From Pavlovales sp. CCMP2436 (taxonomy: Eukaryota; Haptophyta; Pavlovophyceae; Pavlovales): a DNA stretch of 14,948 nt. Below are positions 1 through 7,910 of this stretch, in pieces. The stretch covers positions 161,419 to 176,366 of the forward strand of contig MU631410.1 in the NCBI GenBank assembly GCA_026770615.1, in the 5' to 3' direction. Numbering within the stretch: position 1 is the first letter of the stretch; each line of letters starts with the position of its first letter. Below the pieces are notes generated by a model, which worked only from the letters and a program-made list of their open reading frames with translations, made no database searches and was not told where the DNA came from. The position numbers were made by a program, and so were the translations under genes.

Positions 1-47
1 CGCCGCTGTCGCCCCGCCGCCGCCGCCGCCGCCGCCCCCCCCCCCCC
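1..47. repeat. CCG-repeat and poly-C tract
   Basis: The window opens with a run of CCG/CGC triplets (about 14-34) that passes into a 13-base C homopolymer at 35-47. It is a simple-sequence repeat with no coding support. Such a tract is also a likely place for assembly or length error. Confidence 0.9.
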
Positions 48-96
48 ACCCACATCTCTTGCCTTACCATTTTTCTAAGTATATTCCCTGCTTTTA

Positions 97-1370
97 TGTC
101 ACTTGGACTAGTATTTCACATGTAGCTTTAAAGTGGGTCTTGCTTGCATCTCCGGATATCACACACACCCTCCTGCCTCCGCTACGCGATGCCGTGATCA
201 GCTCGGACAGTGTTTTCCTGCCCATCGAGCAGGCCGTCTATCCAGCAATGCTGTATCGAGGGATCCTCAGTACTGGCGGGGCAAGGTCAGTGTGGTATAC
301 TGCGATAAATTCCGCGACTTTCCCATTATCCAAGCGTTTGAGGAGTATCACGTCCATTCTAATGCTCATGGCGATGCTGTGGAGCATGTTGTCATGCATT
401 CATGCTGCCTGTCCATCCACAGTAAGGCTGCCCGTACCTTGCTTGCGGTGCTATTGGCCACATATTATTGAGCAGGTTGTGGTTAAGGTTGCTTTCCATC
501 GGGTCACATGGGTGATCCTCAGATCTACGCATCATCAGGGTCGAAATCCAAATTAGTGGCGCGATTCCGCACTGGGGAGGGGGAAAAGTGGTGACCGGGA
601 CGAAGAAGTAGACATTGGTCACCCCTGCGCGCTAAGTGTCGATAGCTGATGTCAAATAAAGCCCTCCTCGACGGTCGAAGCCCACCTCGTGTGCCTCTCA
701 GGTGCCTCTAGGGTCAACAACATACTAAAGGTAACTAACATTTCCGACTTTCAGCGTTCGGAAGCGGAAAGAAAGTCATGGTTCCCGAAGGGGTGCAGCG
801 GAGTTAGTGGCAGATTCGCAAATGAGGCGCCGCCCCATTCACGAATCTGCAGCTAAGTCTTCTGCAACCCAGCTACTTCGTGAGTTGCTCCGGAGGATAA
901 TCACCGGAATTTTTTCGAAATTCCCCTCGGACTCGCCACTAATTCGGATTTCGACCCATCAACAGTTCCTCTTGGACTTCCGGCGTGAGTAGTCTGAGTA
1001 GAAGCGCATGATTGACTGCCGCTGTGCGTAGTGTTATGGCTGCCTCTCAGTTCACCGCTAGCTCTGCGCTTCTTAGCACCGCGTAGGGAAGGCAGTTTCC
1101 ATCGCCTGTTACGCCTACGGAGCTTAGTCTTAGCGTTGCCAGTAACGTTGAGAAGTCACCGGCCGGGTTGGTTATCAGGGTAGGTTCAATCCTGAAGCCA
1201 TCATCATCCTCTTCACCCCCTGTTGGGGTCTGTGGATTTCTTGTGGCCTTCCTTCCTGCTGCGCGTGAGCCCGCTGCCTTGGGTGGGTTTGTTGTCCTTG
1301 TGTTTGGTGCCCCATGTGATACTACAATGAGACCGCTATAAAAGTTTAAGACATCAGAGATCTGAGGTCC
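97..1370 (-). pseudogene. Broken OTU-like cysteine protease reading frame, probably from a mobile element
   Basis: On the minus strand 1370-1050 is an open frame of 107 codons without a usable start. It runs from a basic Thr/Pro-rich stretch through an acidic patch to the peptide VTGDGNCLPYAVLRSAELA. This matches the catalytic Cys motif of OTU deubiquitinases (DGNCL, Cys codon 1094-1092). The same frame hits a TGA at 1049-1047 and then continues with AAITLRTAAVNHALLLR up to a TIR element at 538-957. On the far side, with one copy of the duplicated ATCA removed, the frame resumes without shift and stops at 394-392. Just there a neighbouring frame takes over (from 399) with IAMSIRMDVILLKR and runs to a TAG at 240-238. 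That frame then ends at 96-94. The remains therefore hold two stops, one frameshift and one insertion. OTU domains occur in cellular proteases and in several transposon and retroelement polyproteins. No partner domain is visible here, so the parent element is unknown. A further in-frame stop at 1373-1371 precedes apparently open sequence reaching about 1420. Confidence 0.6.
538..957. mobile_element. Non-autonomous TIR element, copy 1 (420 bp)
   Basis: The element is bounded by 23-bp terminal inverted repeats: GGGTCGAAATCCAAATTAGT followed by GGC at 538-560, and the reverse complement at 935-957 with one mismatch. It is flanked by the 4-bp direct repeat ATCA (534-537 and 958-961), which I read as a target-site duplication. 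There is no convincing coding frame inside. The interior is closely similar to the reverse complement of 2761-3145. Copy 1 carries a near-palindrome at 810-850 (GCAGATTCG and CGAATCTGC arms) that is largely missing from copy 2. It sits inside the OTU pseudogene and interrupts it. Superfamilies known for 4-bp duplications include Sola and Chapaev; the assignment here is open. Confidence 0.85.
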
Positions 1371-1536
1371 TCAATAATCGACCACGGGAATTAAGGTCCA
1401 GTCTATGTACGTGCAGCGCGCGCCCTGCGGCTGCCACAGTCCGCGCGGTTGAGCGCGCAGAGGGAGGAACCTGAACCACCGACACTGTTGGCTGCAACGG
1501 CCGCGCAAGCGCGGTGGCCTCTCCCCGGGGCACGGC

Positions 1537-2363
1537 CTACTCCCCGCGAGTGGCCGACCCTCTCGCCGCCGCCCGCTGCCTGCGGACGTCGGCTATTCTG
1601 CCCATTACCATCTCCAGGATGGTGGCGACCTCCTCGAGCGACTCGTCGTGCAACTCGCTCACATCCGCCTCGAGCAACGCAAAAGCCACTGGGCTCCAGG
1701 TAAGGGTACAGGGGTACAGGGGTACACGGGGTAGGGTTGGTATCACGCCAATGATAGAGGGATGGGTGTGAAAGAGGGGTGGGCAGGACGGTATCACATC
1801 GCTCGCCATCATCGCGGCGGGGGAAGAGGGCATGCCAAGTAAGACTGCATACCGTCACGCGCGTCAGACGTGAGCGTAGACGTCGCGCGCGCGGTGGCGA
1901 GCTCGGCGCCGTCGCTCTCGGGTGCCGCGGCCACCAGCATCTCAAGGATATTCACGTGCCCCATCTGCCTCGCCAGGTCGGCCGCGCTCTTTCCCGTCGC
2001 GGTCTTAACTTCTGTCCGTGCGCCCGCTGCAAGCAAATGTTCGACGCAGCTCTCGTAGCCGATGCTTGAGCAGAGGTGCAGCGCCGTCTCTCCGTCGAAG
2101 GTGCGCGTGTTCACCGACGCGCCGTGATCGAGGAGCAACTGTAGAATCTCCACGTGCCCCTCCGAGCAAGCGTGGTGGACGGGCGCAAAGCCGTTGGCAT
2201 CGATGGCGTCCACCGCCGAGCCGTCCACCGAGTTGGCATCGATGGTATCCAGCGCCTCGCGCAGCTCGTTGAGCCGTCCCTTCTCCGCGAGGCGGCCGAG
2301 CTTGAGATTCATCTCGTCGAGCTTCACGGGTTGCGGGGAGCGGAGCCGGCTCATCAGGTTCAT
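1537..2363 (-). CDS. Ankyrin-repeat protein, two exons
   Basis: The inferred exons are 2363-1853 and 1688-1537, giving 663 nt and 220 residues. The intron (1852-1689, 164 bp) has a GT donor after a phase-1 break and a CAG acceptor that restores the frame. Reading through instead gives a short unlike tail. The protein begins MNLMSRLRSPQPVKLDEMN and has about three ankyrin repeats near residues 58-155. Motifs are APVHHACSEGHVEILQLLL, TALHLCSSIGYESCVEHLL and SAADLARQMGHVNILEMLV, each followed by a GA/AA turn. A helical, charged C-terminus (DESLEEVATILEMVMGRIAD) lies mostly in exon 2. Ankyrin repeats are protein-binding scaffolds, so partner and pathway cannot be read from the sequence. It lies downstream of ATG7 on the same strand. 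The ATG at 2363 is the first in frame, but the frame is open upstream and an additional 5' exon is possible. The intron contains a short GGGGTACA microrepeat. Confidence 0.75.
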
Positions 2364-2579
2364 CGCGCGAGCGAGCTCCTGCTCAGGTCGAGCTTCTGCT
2401 CCGGGATCGCGTCGAGCTCCAGACCTGCTCGGCGTTCCTGTGCGCTTTTATTTTTCATCCGTTCGTGTCCGTGGGGAAGTAAGTATGGCCCCAGCGAAAA
2501 ACCTCTCGAGGTTGATGTTGCCACTTTTTTGCGATGGCCGCTCTCTCAAAGCCTGGCTCCAGTGGCCGCGGGCCTTCAC

Positions 2580-2717
2580 CGGGTTCAGCGAGGAGACGTC
2601 GATGCGCGCGCACGCGGGCACCTCCGGAAGCAGAACACGCACGCGGGCCTGCTCGTGCAGTCGCGCGTGAAGGTCGCGGACCAGGACGCGCGCGGCGTGA
2701 AGAACGGCAAGGGTCAT
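2580..2717 (-). CDS. Possible 5' exon of the ankyrin-repeat gene
   Basis: The minus-strand frame starting at the ATG at 2717 reads MTLAVLHAARVLVRDLHARL and onward, with G or C in most third positions, like the real exons nearby. GC content falls sharply a little downstream. One phase-0 donor (GTGAAG, beginning at 2579) could join to an AG acceptor just before the ankyrin start, where the frame is open in QELARAMNLM. I do not recognise the peptide and the acceptor has no good pyrimidine tract. It could instead be an unrelated short gene or chance. It lies 43 bp from TIR element copy 2. Confidence 0.25.
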
Positions 2718-2760
2718 TTAGAAAGATTTTCACGCTCCCCCTCCCGACTCCTACTCCCCT

Positions 2761-3145
2761 GGGTCGAAATCCGAATTAGTGGCCAGTCCGGGGGGAAATT
2801 GCGAAAAAGTCCGGTGAAAATCCTTCTGAGTAACTCACGAACCGGTGGGCACAGAGGAGTTAGATGCAGATTCGTGAATGGGGCGCCGCCCTCATCGGGA
2901 ACCAAGACTTTCTTATCGCTTCCGAGCGCTGAAAATAGGAAATGTTGGTTACCTATAGCATGTTGTCGACCCCAGATGCAATCGAGAGGCACACGAGGTG
3001 GGCTACGACCGTCGAGAAGGGCTCTATTTGACAACAGCTATTGGAACTTAGCGCGCAGGGGCGAAGAATGTCTACTACTTCGTCCCGCCCACAACTTTTC
3101 CCCCTTCCCAGTGCGGAATCGCGCCACTAATTCAGATTTCGACCC
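2761..3145. mobile_element. Non-autonomous TIR element, copy 2 (385 bp, reversed)
   Basis: The same 23-bp TIRs bound this copy at 2761-2783 and 3123-3145, and the 4-bp direct repeat CCCT flanks it at 2757-2760 and 3146-3149. Its interior aligns with copy 1 in the opposite orientation over nearly the whole length. The main difference is about 35 bp that copy 1 has and this one lacks. It lies between the 3' end of ATG7 and the 5' region of the ankyrin gene. No protein is encoded, so it would need a transposase in trans. Confidence 0.85.
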
Positions 3146-3309
3146 CCCTGAGCTCGGTGGTGAATATATATGTGAATGTGCTGCTATTCCAATTTGAACA
3201 GATATATCCGGACAGTCAGTACTGTCGTCGCGGCTACTGAGCAGACTTACGCCCGGGTGAGGAGCGGGCTGCGTGGCAGATCAGCGGGTTAGATCGCGCC
3301 CTCGACCGC

Positions 3310-5559
3310 TCAGAAGTCGTCGCCGCCGCCCTCCTCATCGCCCCCCCACGTCTCGAGCGCGGCGAGCGCCTGCTCCTGCAGCTGCCGCAGCCCGCTGAAC
3401 TCCTCGAGGAAGCCGGGTTCGCGGAAGGCGCGGAGCAGGAACTCAAAGCCGCCCTCCCGGTAGTGGCTCACTGCGCGCTGCGAGCACGCGACGCAGCACG
3501 AGAAGGACTGGCCGCAGAGCAGCTCGGTGCGGAAGGTGGGCAGGAAGCCGCGGATCTGGTGCGGCAGCAGCCCCAGCGGCGTGGAGGCCTCGCCGGCGGG
3601 CAGGTCGGCGGCCGCGCCGTGCCCGAGCGGGTGGTGCGCGACGGAGACGAGCATCTCGACGGCGAGGGCGGAGGCCACCATCGAGAGGCCGGGGCGGGTG
3701 ACAGTGCACTGCTGGTCGAGTGTACGGTCGCGCGTGCTGTCGACTGGCGCGACCACGTCGTTGCAGAAGTAGCAGCCGAGCCGCCCAGCGGCGGCCGCCG
3801 CCGCCGCCGCCTCGCCGTCCGCCGCCGCGCCCTCGCCCACCGCGGCGGGGGCCGCGCCGCCCTCCGGCTCGTGCAGCGCAGGTGCGTCCAAAGAGGGGGA
3901 AGAGGGCCCCTTGCCATGGCGCATCACGACGTAGGAGTCAAAGCCGAGCGCCGCGGTGATGGCGAGCTTGTCCTGCGCCGCGCAGAGCAGCGAGGGCAGC
4001 CAACGCGACTCTCGCGTGTCCATGAGCAGGAACACCGCGTCGTGCTCCGCCACCAGCTGCTCGAGCAGCGCCACGGCAGCCTTGACGCCCTCGAGCTCTG
4101 CCTCTGCGATCGGATGGCCTGGCATCGGCACCATCACCTCGTGACCCACCGAGGTGACCCCCGGGAAGATGGCCGTCACCGCCTGCGCCGCCGCGACCGC
4201 CTTGGCCCGCCTCTCGGACGAGGCGCAGTCGGCGAAGGTGAAGAGGGACTGCCGCACCGGGTTGGAGTGGGAGACCGCGCCGCCGTCGACAAAGGTGATG
4301 TGCCGTACGCCCCAGCCCATCAGCGCGCGCGCCACGTTGCAGCCGAGCGTGCCCGCGCCGACGAGCAGGCACTTGAGCCCGGCGAGCTTCTCCGTCTGTA
4401 GCTCGGGGAGCAGCCGCCAGCGCATGAGGCGCAGGTTGAGGTCGACGGACGACTCGGCCAGCGCCACCGGGTCGAGCTGCGCGCGCAGCGAGACCATGCG
4501 CGCGCCGAGCTTGCCGCGCGCGTTGCGCTCCCATCCGACGGCCGTGGGCAGGCTCGTCGCGTTGACGCCCGACTCCGGACCGGGCAGCAGCCGCACCGCC
4601 AGCACCAGCGAGCGCGCGGGCGGCTCGGCGGTGCCGCCCGTCGCGCGCGGCACCTCACGCCAGCAGATGACCTGCACGATCGTGGGCGCGTGCGGCTGCG
4701 CACGCACCCACATGAGCAGGTTGCGCAACGGCCAGCCGGGGTGCGGTCCCTCGGCGACCGGGTCAGCGAAGGCGAGCATCGGCTTCGGCTTCCCCTCGTT
4801 TGCGGCCAGAGCGCACCACTCGGTCCAGCGCGCGAGCGGGCCCACCTCGAAGGCGCCCTCCCCCTCTTCCTCCCCCTCTTCCCCCCCCTCTTCCTCCTCG
4901 CTGCGCGCAGTGGCCTCACCCGCCTCGCCCTCGCGCACCACCAGGCCGCGCACGTGCGCGCGCACCACGAAAAAAGAGGCGAGCCCGGCCGGCGCGTCCT
5001 CGGCGCCACCGTGCGCGCCCGCCACCGCGACGAGCGCGCGCTCGTGCGCGGCGCGGAGGGCGCCGACGCTGAGCGGGGCGAGCGCATCGACGAGGCCCCG
5101 CGGCGGGGCGGCGGTGAACTGCACCGCTGGCGCGAGCGCGGGAAAAGCGAACCAATAGTAGTACTCGTGCAACTTAAGGTCGGCGAAGGTGAGCACGAGC
5201 ATGCGCGAGAGCGCCTCGGGCGCGCTGTTGCCGAGCTCCTCGCGCAGCTCGGCGGCCGCGCGCGCCATCAGCTGGTTCTTGTCCGCCGTCTTGAACTCCT
5301 CGAGCGTGTTCGTGTTCACCAGCTTGCCGCGGAGCACATGTGCGCCCGCGGCCGTGGGTGGCGGCGCCGCGCCAAAGGCGCCGCCCTCGGCAAAGGCCAG
5401 CGAGCTGGACCGCCCGTGCGAGCTCACCTCGAAGCGGGCCCACACCGGGACGGGCGACGCGTCAAGCCCGAGCTCGTCGAGCTTGCGCCGGCCGAGCTCG
5501 CGCCAGAAGCCCACGTCGGGGGCTGAGACGAAGGGCACGAAGGCAAGGGTCGCCTCCAT
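3310..5559 (-). CDS. ATG7: ATG7, ubiquitin-like modifier-activating E1 of autophagy
   Basis: ATG7 adenylates ATG8 and ATG12, holds them as thioesters on its catalytic Cys and passes them to the E2s ATG3 and ATG10 in the cytosol. This single 749-residue exon shows the whole family layout. The N-terminal domain has FVPFVSAPDVGFW, NTNTLEEFKTADKN, LTFADLKLHEYYYWF and GWPLRN. The E1 domain has the nucleotide-binding loop VGAGTLGCNVAR (first Gly about residue 401), GWGVRHITFVD, SNPVRQSLF and LLMDTRESRWLPS. The catalytic Cys lies about residue 618 in RTLDQQCTVTRPG. Two CXXC pairs (596/599 and 689/692) fit the zinc site of this fold. There are family-unlike insertions: an acidic Glu/Gly stretch near 213-237 and an Ala-rich loop near 553-592. 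I start at the ATG at 5559 because family similarity begins there; the frame is open 22 codons further upstream. The C-terminus ends in an acidic GDEEGGGDDF tail. It is divergent from the HAD gene. Confidence 0.97.
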   Translation of the reverse strand: MEATLAFVPFVSAPDVGFWRELGRRKLDELGLDASPVPVWARFEVSSHGRSSSLAFAEGGAFGAAPPPTAAGAHVLRGKLVNTNTLEEFKTADKNQLMARAAAELREELGNSAPEALSRMLVLTFADLKLHEYYYWFAFPALAPAVQFTAAPPRGLVDALAPLSVGALRAAHERALVAVAGAHGGAEDAPAGLASFFVVRAHVRGLVVREGEAGEATARSEEEEGGEEGEEEGEGAFEVGPLARWTEWCALAANEGKPKPMLAFADPVAEGPHPGWPLRNLLMWVRAQPHAPTIVQVICWREVPRATGGTAEPPARSLVLAVRLLPGPESGVNATSLPTAVGWERNARGKLGARMVSLRAQLDPVALAESSVDLNLRLMRWRLLPELQTEKLAGLKCLLVGAGTLGCNVARALMGWGVRHITFVDGGAVSHSNPVRQSLFTFADCASSERRAKAVAAAQAVTAIFPGVTSVGHEVMVPMPGHPIAEAELEGVKAAVALLEQLVAEHDAVFLLMDTRESRWLPSLLCAAQDKLAITAALGFDSYVVMRHGKGPSSPSLDAPALHEPEGGAAPAAVGEGAAADGEAAAAAAAAGRLGCYFCNDVVAPVDSTRDRTLDQQCTVTRPGLSMVASALAVEMLVSVAHHPLGHGAAADLPAGEASTPLGLLPHQIRGFLPTFRTELLCGQSFSCCVACSQRAVSHYREGGFEFLLRAFREPGFLEEFSGLRQLQEQALAALETWGGDEEGGGDDF

Positions 5560-5816
5560 CCCCCAAGAGCGGCCAGTTGAACCCGAGCGGTTCTGGTGAT
5601 ATTTACACAGAGTGGTGGGCGGCACACGGTCCTGGTCCGGTCTCCCTTTTTAATTTTACTATTCGCAAGGAGGAACTTACATCAGTGAGAGGTGCACAAG
5701 GGCACCGCCCTTCAACGCGCAGGAAAGGGATCGCGAAGACCGTGCGCGCGCCAGTCTCATCTCTCAACTACGGCAAGCTTCAGAAATCGAACTCACTTTT
5801 TGAAACGGTGTTGTCA
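5560..5816. promoter_or_regulatory. Shared divergent promoter region, ATG7 / HAD phosphatase
   Basis: The two start codons point away from each other across 257 bp, so both promoters and 5' leaders must lie here. The stretch is less GC-rich than the genes and contains an AT-rich patch (about 5646-5665). I see no clear TATA box or duplicated motif. Co-regulation is possible but only inferred from the arrangement. Confidence 0.5.
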
Positions 5817-6557
5817 ATGGCGGGCCCGGCACAAAACCTGTATCGTAACGAGGTCGAGCAGCTGCCGCAGCCCGGCGGGCACAGCCTCCAGGACGCCAAC
5901 GTGCCATCGCCCGCGCGGTCGCCTGCGGCGGGTGCGGCCGACGGGGGGTACCGGAGCCGGCGCACGGGGGGCAAGCTACTCGCCGTCCTCGACTTCGACA
6001 AGACGCTGGCCTGCGAGGACGTGAGCTTCTTCGACCTCGACCAGGACGACGTATGTGCGGCGGTGTTTGGCGGCGAGGAGCGCTTCGCGAGGTTAAACGC
6101 CTTTCTGCTCGGGCTGGCCTCCAACGGCGTGCTGCTCGCGATCGTCTCGTTCAACTCGGCCGGGCTCATCCGGCGGGTGCTGCAGGCGGCGCAGTGGGTG
6201 CCGCACTTTGGCAACCGCGTGTTCGGCTTGGACGAGGTGCACCGCTACAACTCTTCAAAGGGAGCCTGCATCAGCCATGAGCTGGTGAGGCCTCTCAGAA
6301 TTGCGCCCGAGGACGTGATCTTCGTCGACGACTCCGCGAATAACTGCCGCTCGGTCAAGCAGATCGGCGCCATGGTGGTGCATGTCAACCGAGGCGGCGG
6401 GATGGGCGAGCCCGACTTCGCGGCCGTGCTCGAGTGGCTCAGCGCGCGCGCGCAGCCTGGGCGGAGATCGCCCGTCGCCGGCGCCCTCGGTGCCCTGTCG
6501 CGCAGGCTGGGCGGGCTAGTGGGCAGGCCGCGTACTATTAAGGAGCTCCCGGTCTGA
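5817..6557 (+). CDS. HAD-superfamily phosphatase-like protein
   Basis: A 246-residue single-exon protein. All four HAD motifs are visible. Motif I is LDFDKTL (D59, D61, T63), with the nucleophile and general acid Asp. Motif II is IVSFNS (S111). Motif III is a Lys in NSSKGA (K148). Motif IV is VIFVDDSANNC (D171, D172). Such enzymes form a phospho-aspartate intermediate and need Mg2+. The substrate may be a small metabolite or a phosphoprotein and cannot be told from the sequence. The cap between motifs I and II is short (about 45 residues), as in C0/C1-type members. The first 55 residues are Gly/Pro/Arg-rich and unlike the domain, perhaps a targeting or disordered region. The ATG at 5817 is chosen as the last likely start before the domain; the frame is open far upstream but there overlaps ATG7 antisense. 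A second Arg-rich tail follows the domain. Confidence 0.8.
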   Translation: MAGPAQNLYRNEVEQLPQPGGHSLQDANVPSPARSPAAGAADGGYRSRRTGGKLLAVLDFDKTLACEDVSFFDLDQDDVCAAVFGGEERFARLNAFLLGLASNGVLLAIVSFNSAGLIRRVLQAAQWVPHFGNRVFGLDEVHRYNSSKGACISHELVRPLRIAPEDVIFVDDSANNCRSVKQIGAMVVHVNRGGGMGEPDFAAVLEWLSARAQPGRRSPVAGALGALSRRLGGLVGRPRTIKELPV

Positions 6558-7040
6558 ATAGCGTTGTCTGAAAGTCACGACAGCTATACTAGTTATAGTT
6601 AGTTAGTTTAAACTAAAAGTAAACAAAGCGGCGGCGGCGGCGACAATGTGGCAAGGACATTTTTTTCAGTGGTGCCTGGTGGTCACGAAGCTCAGGCGCA
6701 GCTGAAGACCTGCTGGAACGGCGGTATCACTTGCGAAAGTGACGTCGTTATGAACGGACGACGATGAGTGGACTCGAGCGGAATAAATTATATACTTATT
6801 TCTTTTGAAATAATTCAAATTGAATCTGAATGTGTATAAAACTATAAATGGACCAAACAAGAAAAAAATTAGGCGACGGAGGTATTTCGAGACGAGCGAG
6901 ATGCAGCAGAGGTTCATCAGCACGCAAGTCGAATGTCGTCGACAGTCGTGTGCCTGATCAGTCTTAGCGGGAATGACGGTATCCGGGGGCTCGGGAGCTG
7001 GTCCCAGTTTTAACTGGGAGACCGCGAACGGGACCGGACG
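6558..7040. other. Intergenic, AT-rich; 3' flank of HAD gene
   Basis: No gene is supported here. It contains a perfect 14-bp palindrome TTAGTTTAAACTAA (6603-6616), a short GGC/GCG repeat (about 6628-6643) and an AATAAA at 6782-6787 that could serve the HAD transcript. An 8-bp-arm hairpin, TCCCAGTT and AACTGGGA, lies at 7002-7019. The 85-codon minus frame at 6666-6923 has AT-rich, low-complexity codons and is not credible. Confidence 0.5.
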
Positions 7041-7394
7041 TTTTTATAGATATTTACACAGGTATGTACCCAGCATGGGTACCCCCACACAGCTTTAAGA
7101 CTCAGAGGATTCGCCAGTTCACGATATACAATGTGACGCGTCGTCTCGCCACAGATCGACGAGTGGGCGGCGCACCGACCTCTGCGGAGAAGCTGCATTC
7201 CGCCCGATCGCCAAGAGCGATGCACCAGGCGATGTACATAGCAGACGAAGACGATCCCAAGGCTTCAGCGGCACCACTTGCGCGATCTCCCTGGACCTTG
7301 ATGTCAGCAACTGCATGGCGGCATCGAGATGCAGGCTCTTCAGCACGCCGCAAGCCGCATTTTTACGGAACAGTGAGATGGGGGGGAAGGAGGC
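7041..7394. other. Intergenic, no supported gene
   Basis: This stretch has overlapping frames on both strands (plus 7064-7438; minus 7102-7353 and 7119-7346). None has a recognisable motif or a clear codon-bias advantage. I see no repeats or RNA signals in it. Confidence 0.4.
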
Positions 7395-7910
7395 GCCACT
7401 TCCAATCCACGTCGACGGCCCGATCCGCCGTCGACTGATTTCTCGCTGACCGATCTGGTGCTAGAATACCGTGCAGAGCAGATCGCCATGCAGAACAGCT
7501 CGGACTCTCAATCCGCGCTGACGGCCAACACAGCAGCACGACTCTCACGCGCAACGGAAGATGCCGCACGTGCTTTCCGACAAGAAGATGACGTCGATGC
7601 CCAACGTATGGAATCCGGGCGCTCTCCCGGATCCCGGATCTAGTGCTGCTATTTGACGTACAGCCCTCGGCCCGACGACTCGCCATCTCGCAACTGGCAT
7701 CTGCGGGAATACTTCGGCATTGCAATGGGCTTCCCGATGACTTACACTGTCATGCGGCGCAATATGGATTGCGTCGCTGCGTGGGGCGAGACACCGCAGT
7801 GAAACCTATCCTCAACCAAACCCGAAACGAAATCGCCTGCTTCGGAGCTCAGTCGGCGTTTTGGTATCACCGCAAGGTGACGCTGGAACTCAACAGAGTG
7901 ACGCTTAGAC
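7395..7910 (+). pseudogene. Decayed coding frame with possible helix-turn-helix remnant
   Basis: One plus-strand frame looks coding from about 7395 to 7640, with the peptide FSLTDLVLEYRAEQIAMQNS and a mixed helical, acidic region. It stops at a TAG (7641-7643), yet the same frame continues with only single stops at 7800-7802 and 7878-7880. The last piece reads PASELSRRFGITAR, close to the recognition-helix pattern of DNA-binding transposase heads (ELxRRFGIT). I infer a mobile-element protein that has lost its frame. The evidence is thin, because no catalytic domain is visible and other frames are also partly open. Confidence 0.25.

Noticed and set aside
133..471. Plus-strand frames at 59-556 and 133-471, one with a His-rich stretch faintly like a lipid desaturase
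   Set aside because: They lie antisense to the OTU-like frame, which has better motif support and explains the same DNA.
1183..1192. GGTTCAATCC, resembling a tRNA B box
   Set aside because: No acceptor stem, anticodon arm or A box can be built around it, and it lies inside the OTU-like coding remnant.
1403..1945. 180-codon minus frame overlapping the ankyrin gene
   Set aside because: Arg/Pro-rich shadow frame. The spliced ankyrin model gives a coherent protein across the same region.
2464..2484. Good plus-strand splice-donor sequence (AAGTAAGTAT)
   Set aside because: No plus-strand exon supports it; probably chance.
2154..3197. 347-codon plus frame
   Set aside because: It runs antisense through the ankyrin exon and across a whole TIR element; no domain is recognisable.
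4154..5158. Long plus-strand frames opposite ATG7 (also 3463-4401 and 4690-5526)
   Set aside because: Antisense shadows created by the high GC3 of ATG7, with Arg/Ser/Ala-rich composition and no motifs.
5560..5625. 22-residue N-terminal extension of ATG7
   Set aside because: Family similarity begins at MEATLAFVPF; the extension is not ATG7-like.
5340..5816. N-terminal extension of the HAD protein
   Set aside because: The open frame continues upstream but overlaps ATG7 coding sequence and its start region and has no domain similarity; the ATG at 5817 is simpler.
6666..6923. 85-codon minus frame with hydrophobic and Phe/Tyr/Asn-rich residues
   Set aside because: It lies in AT-rich DNA and its composition reflects base bias; no other coding sign.
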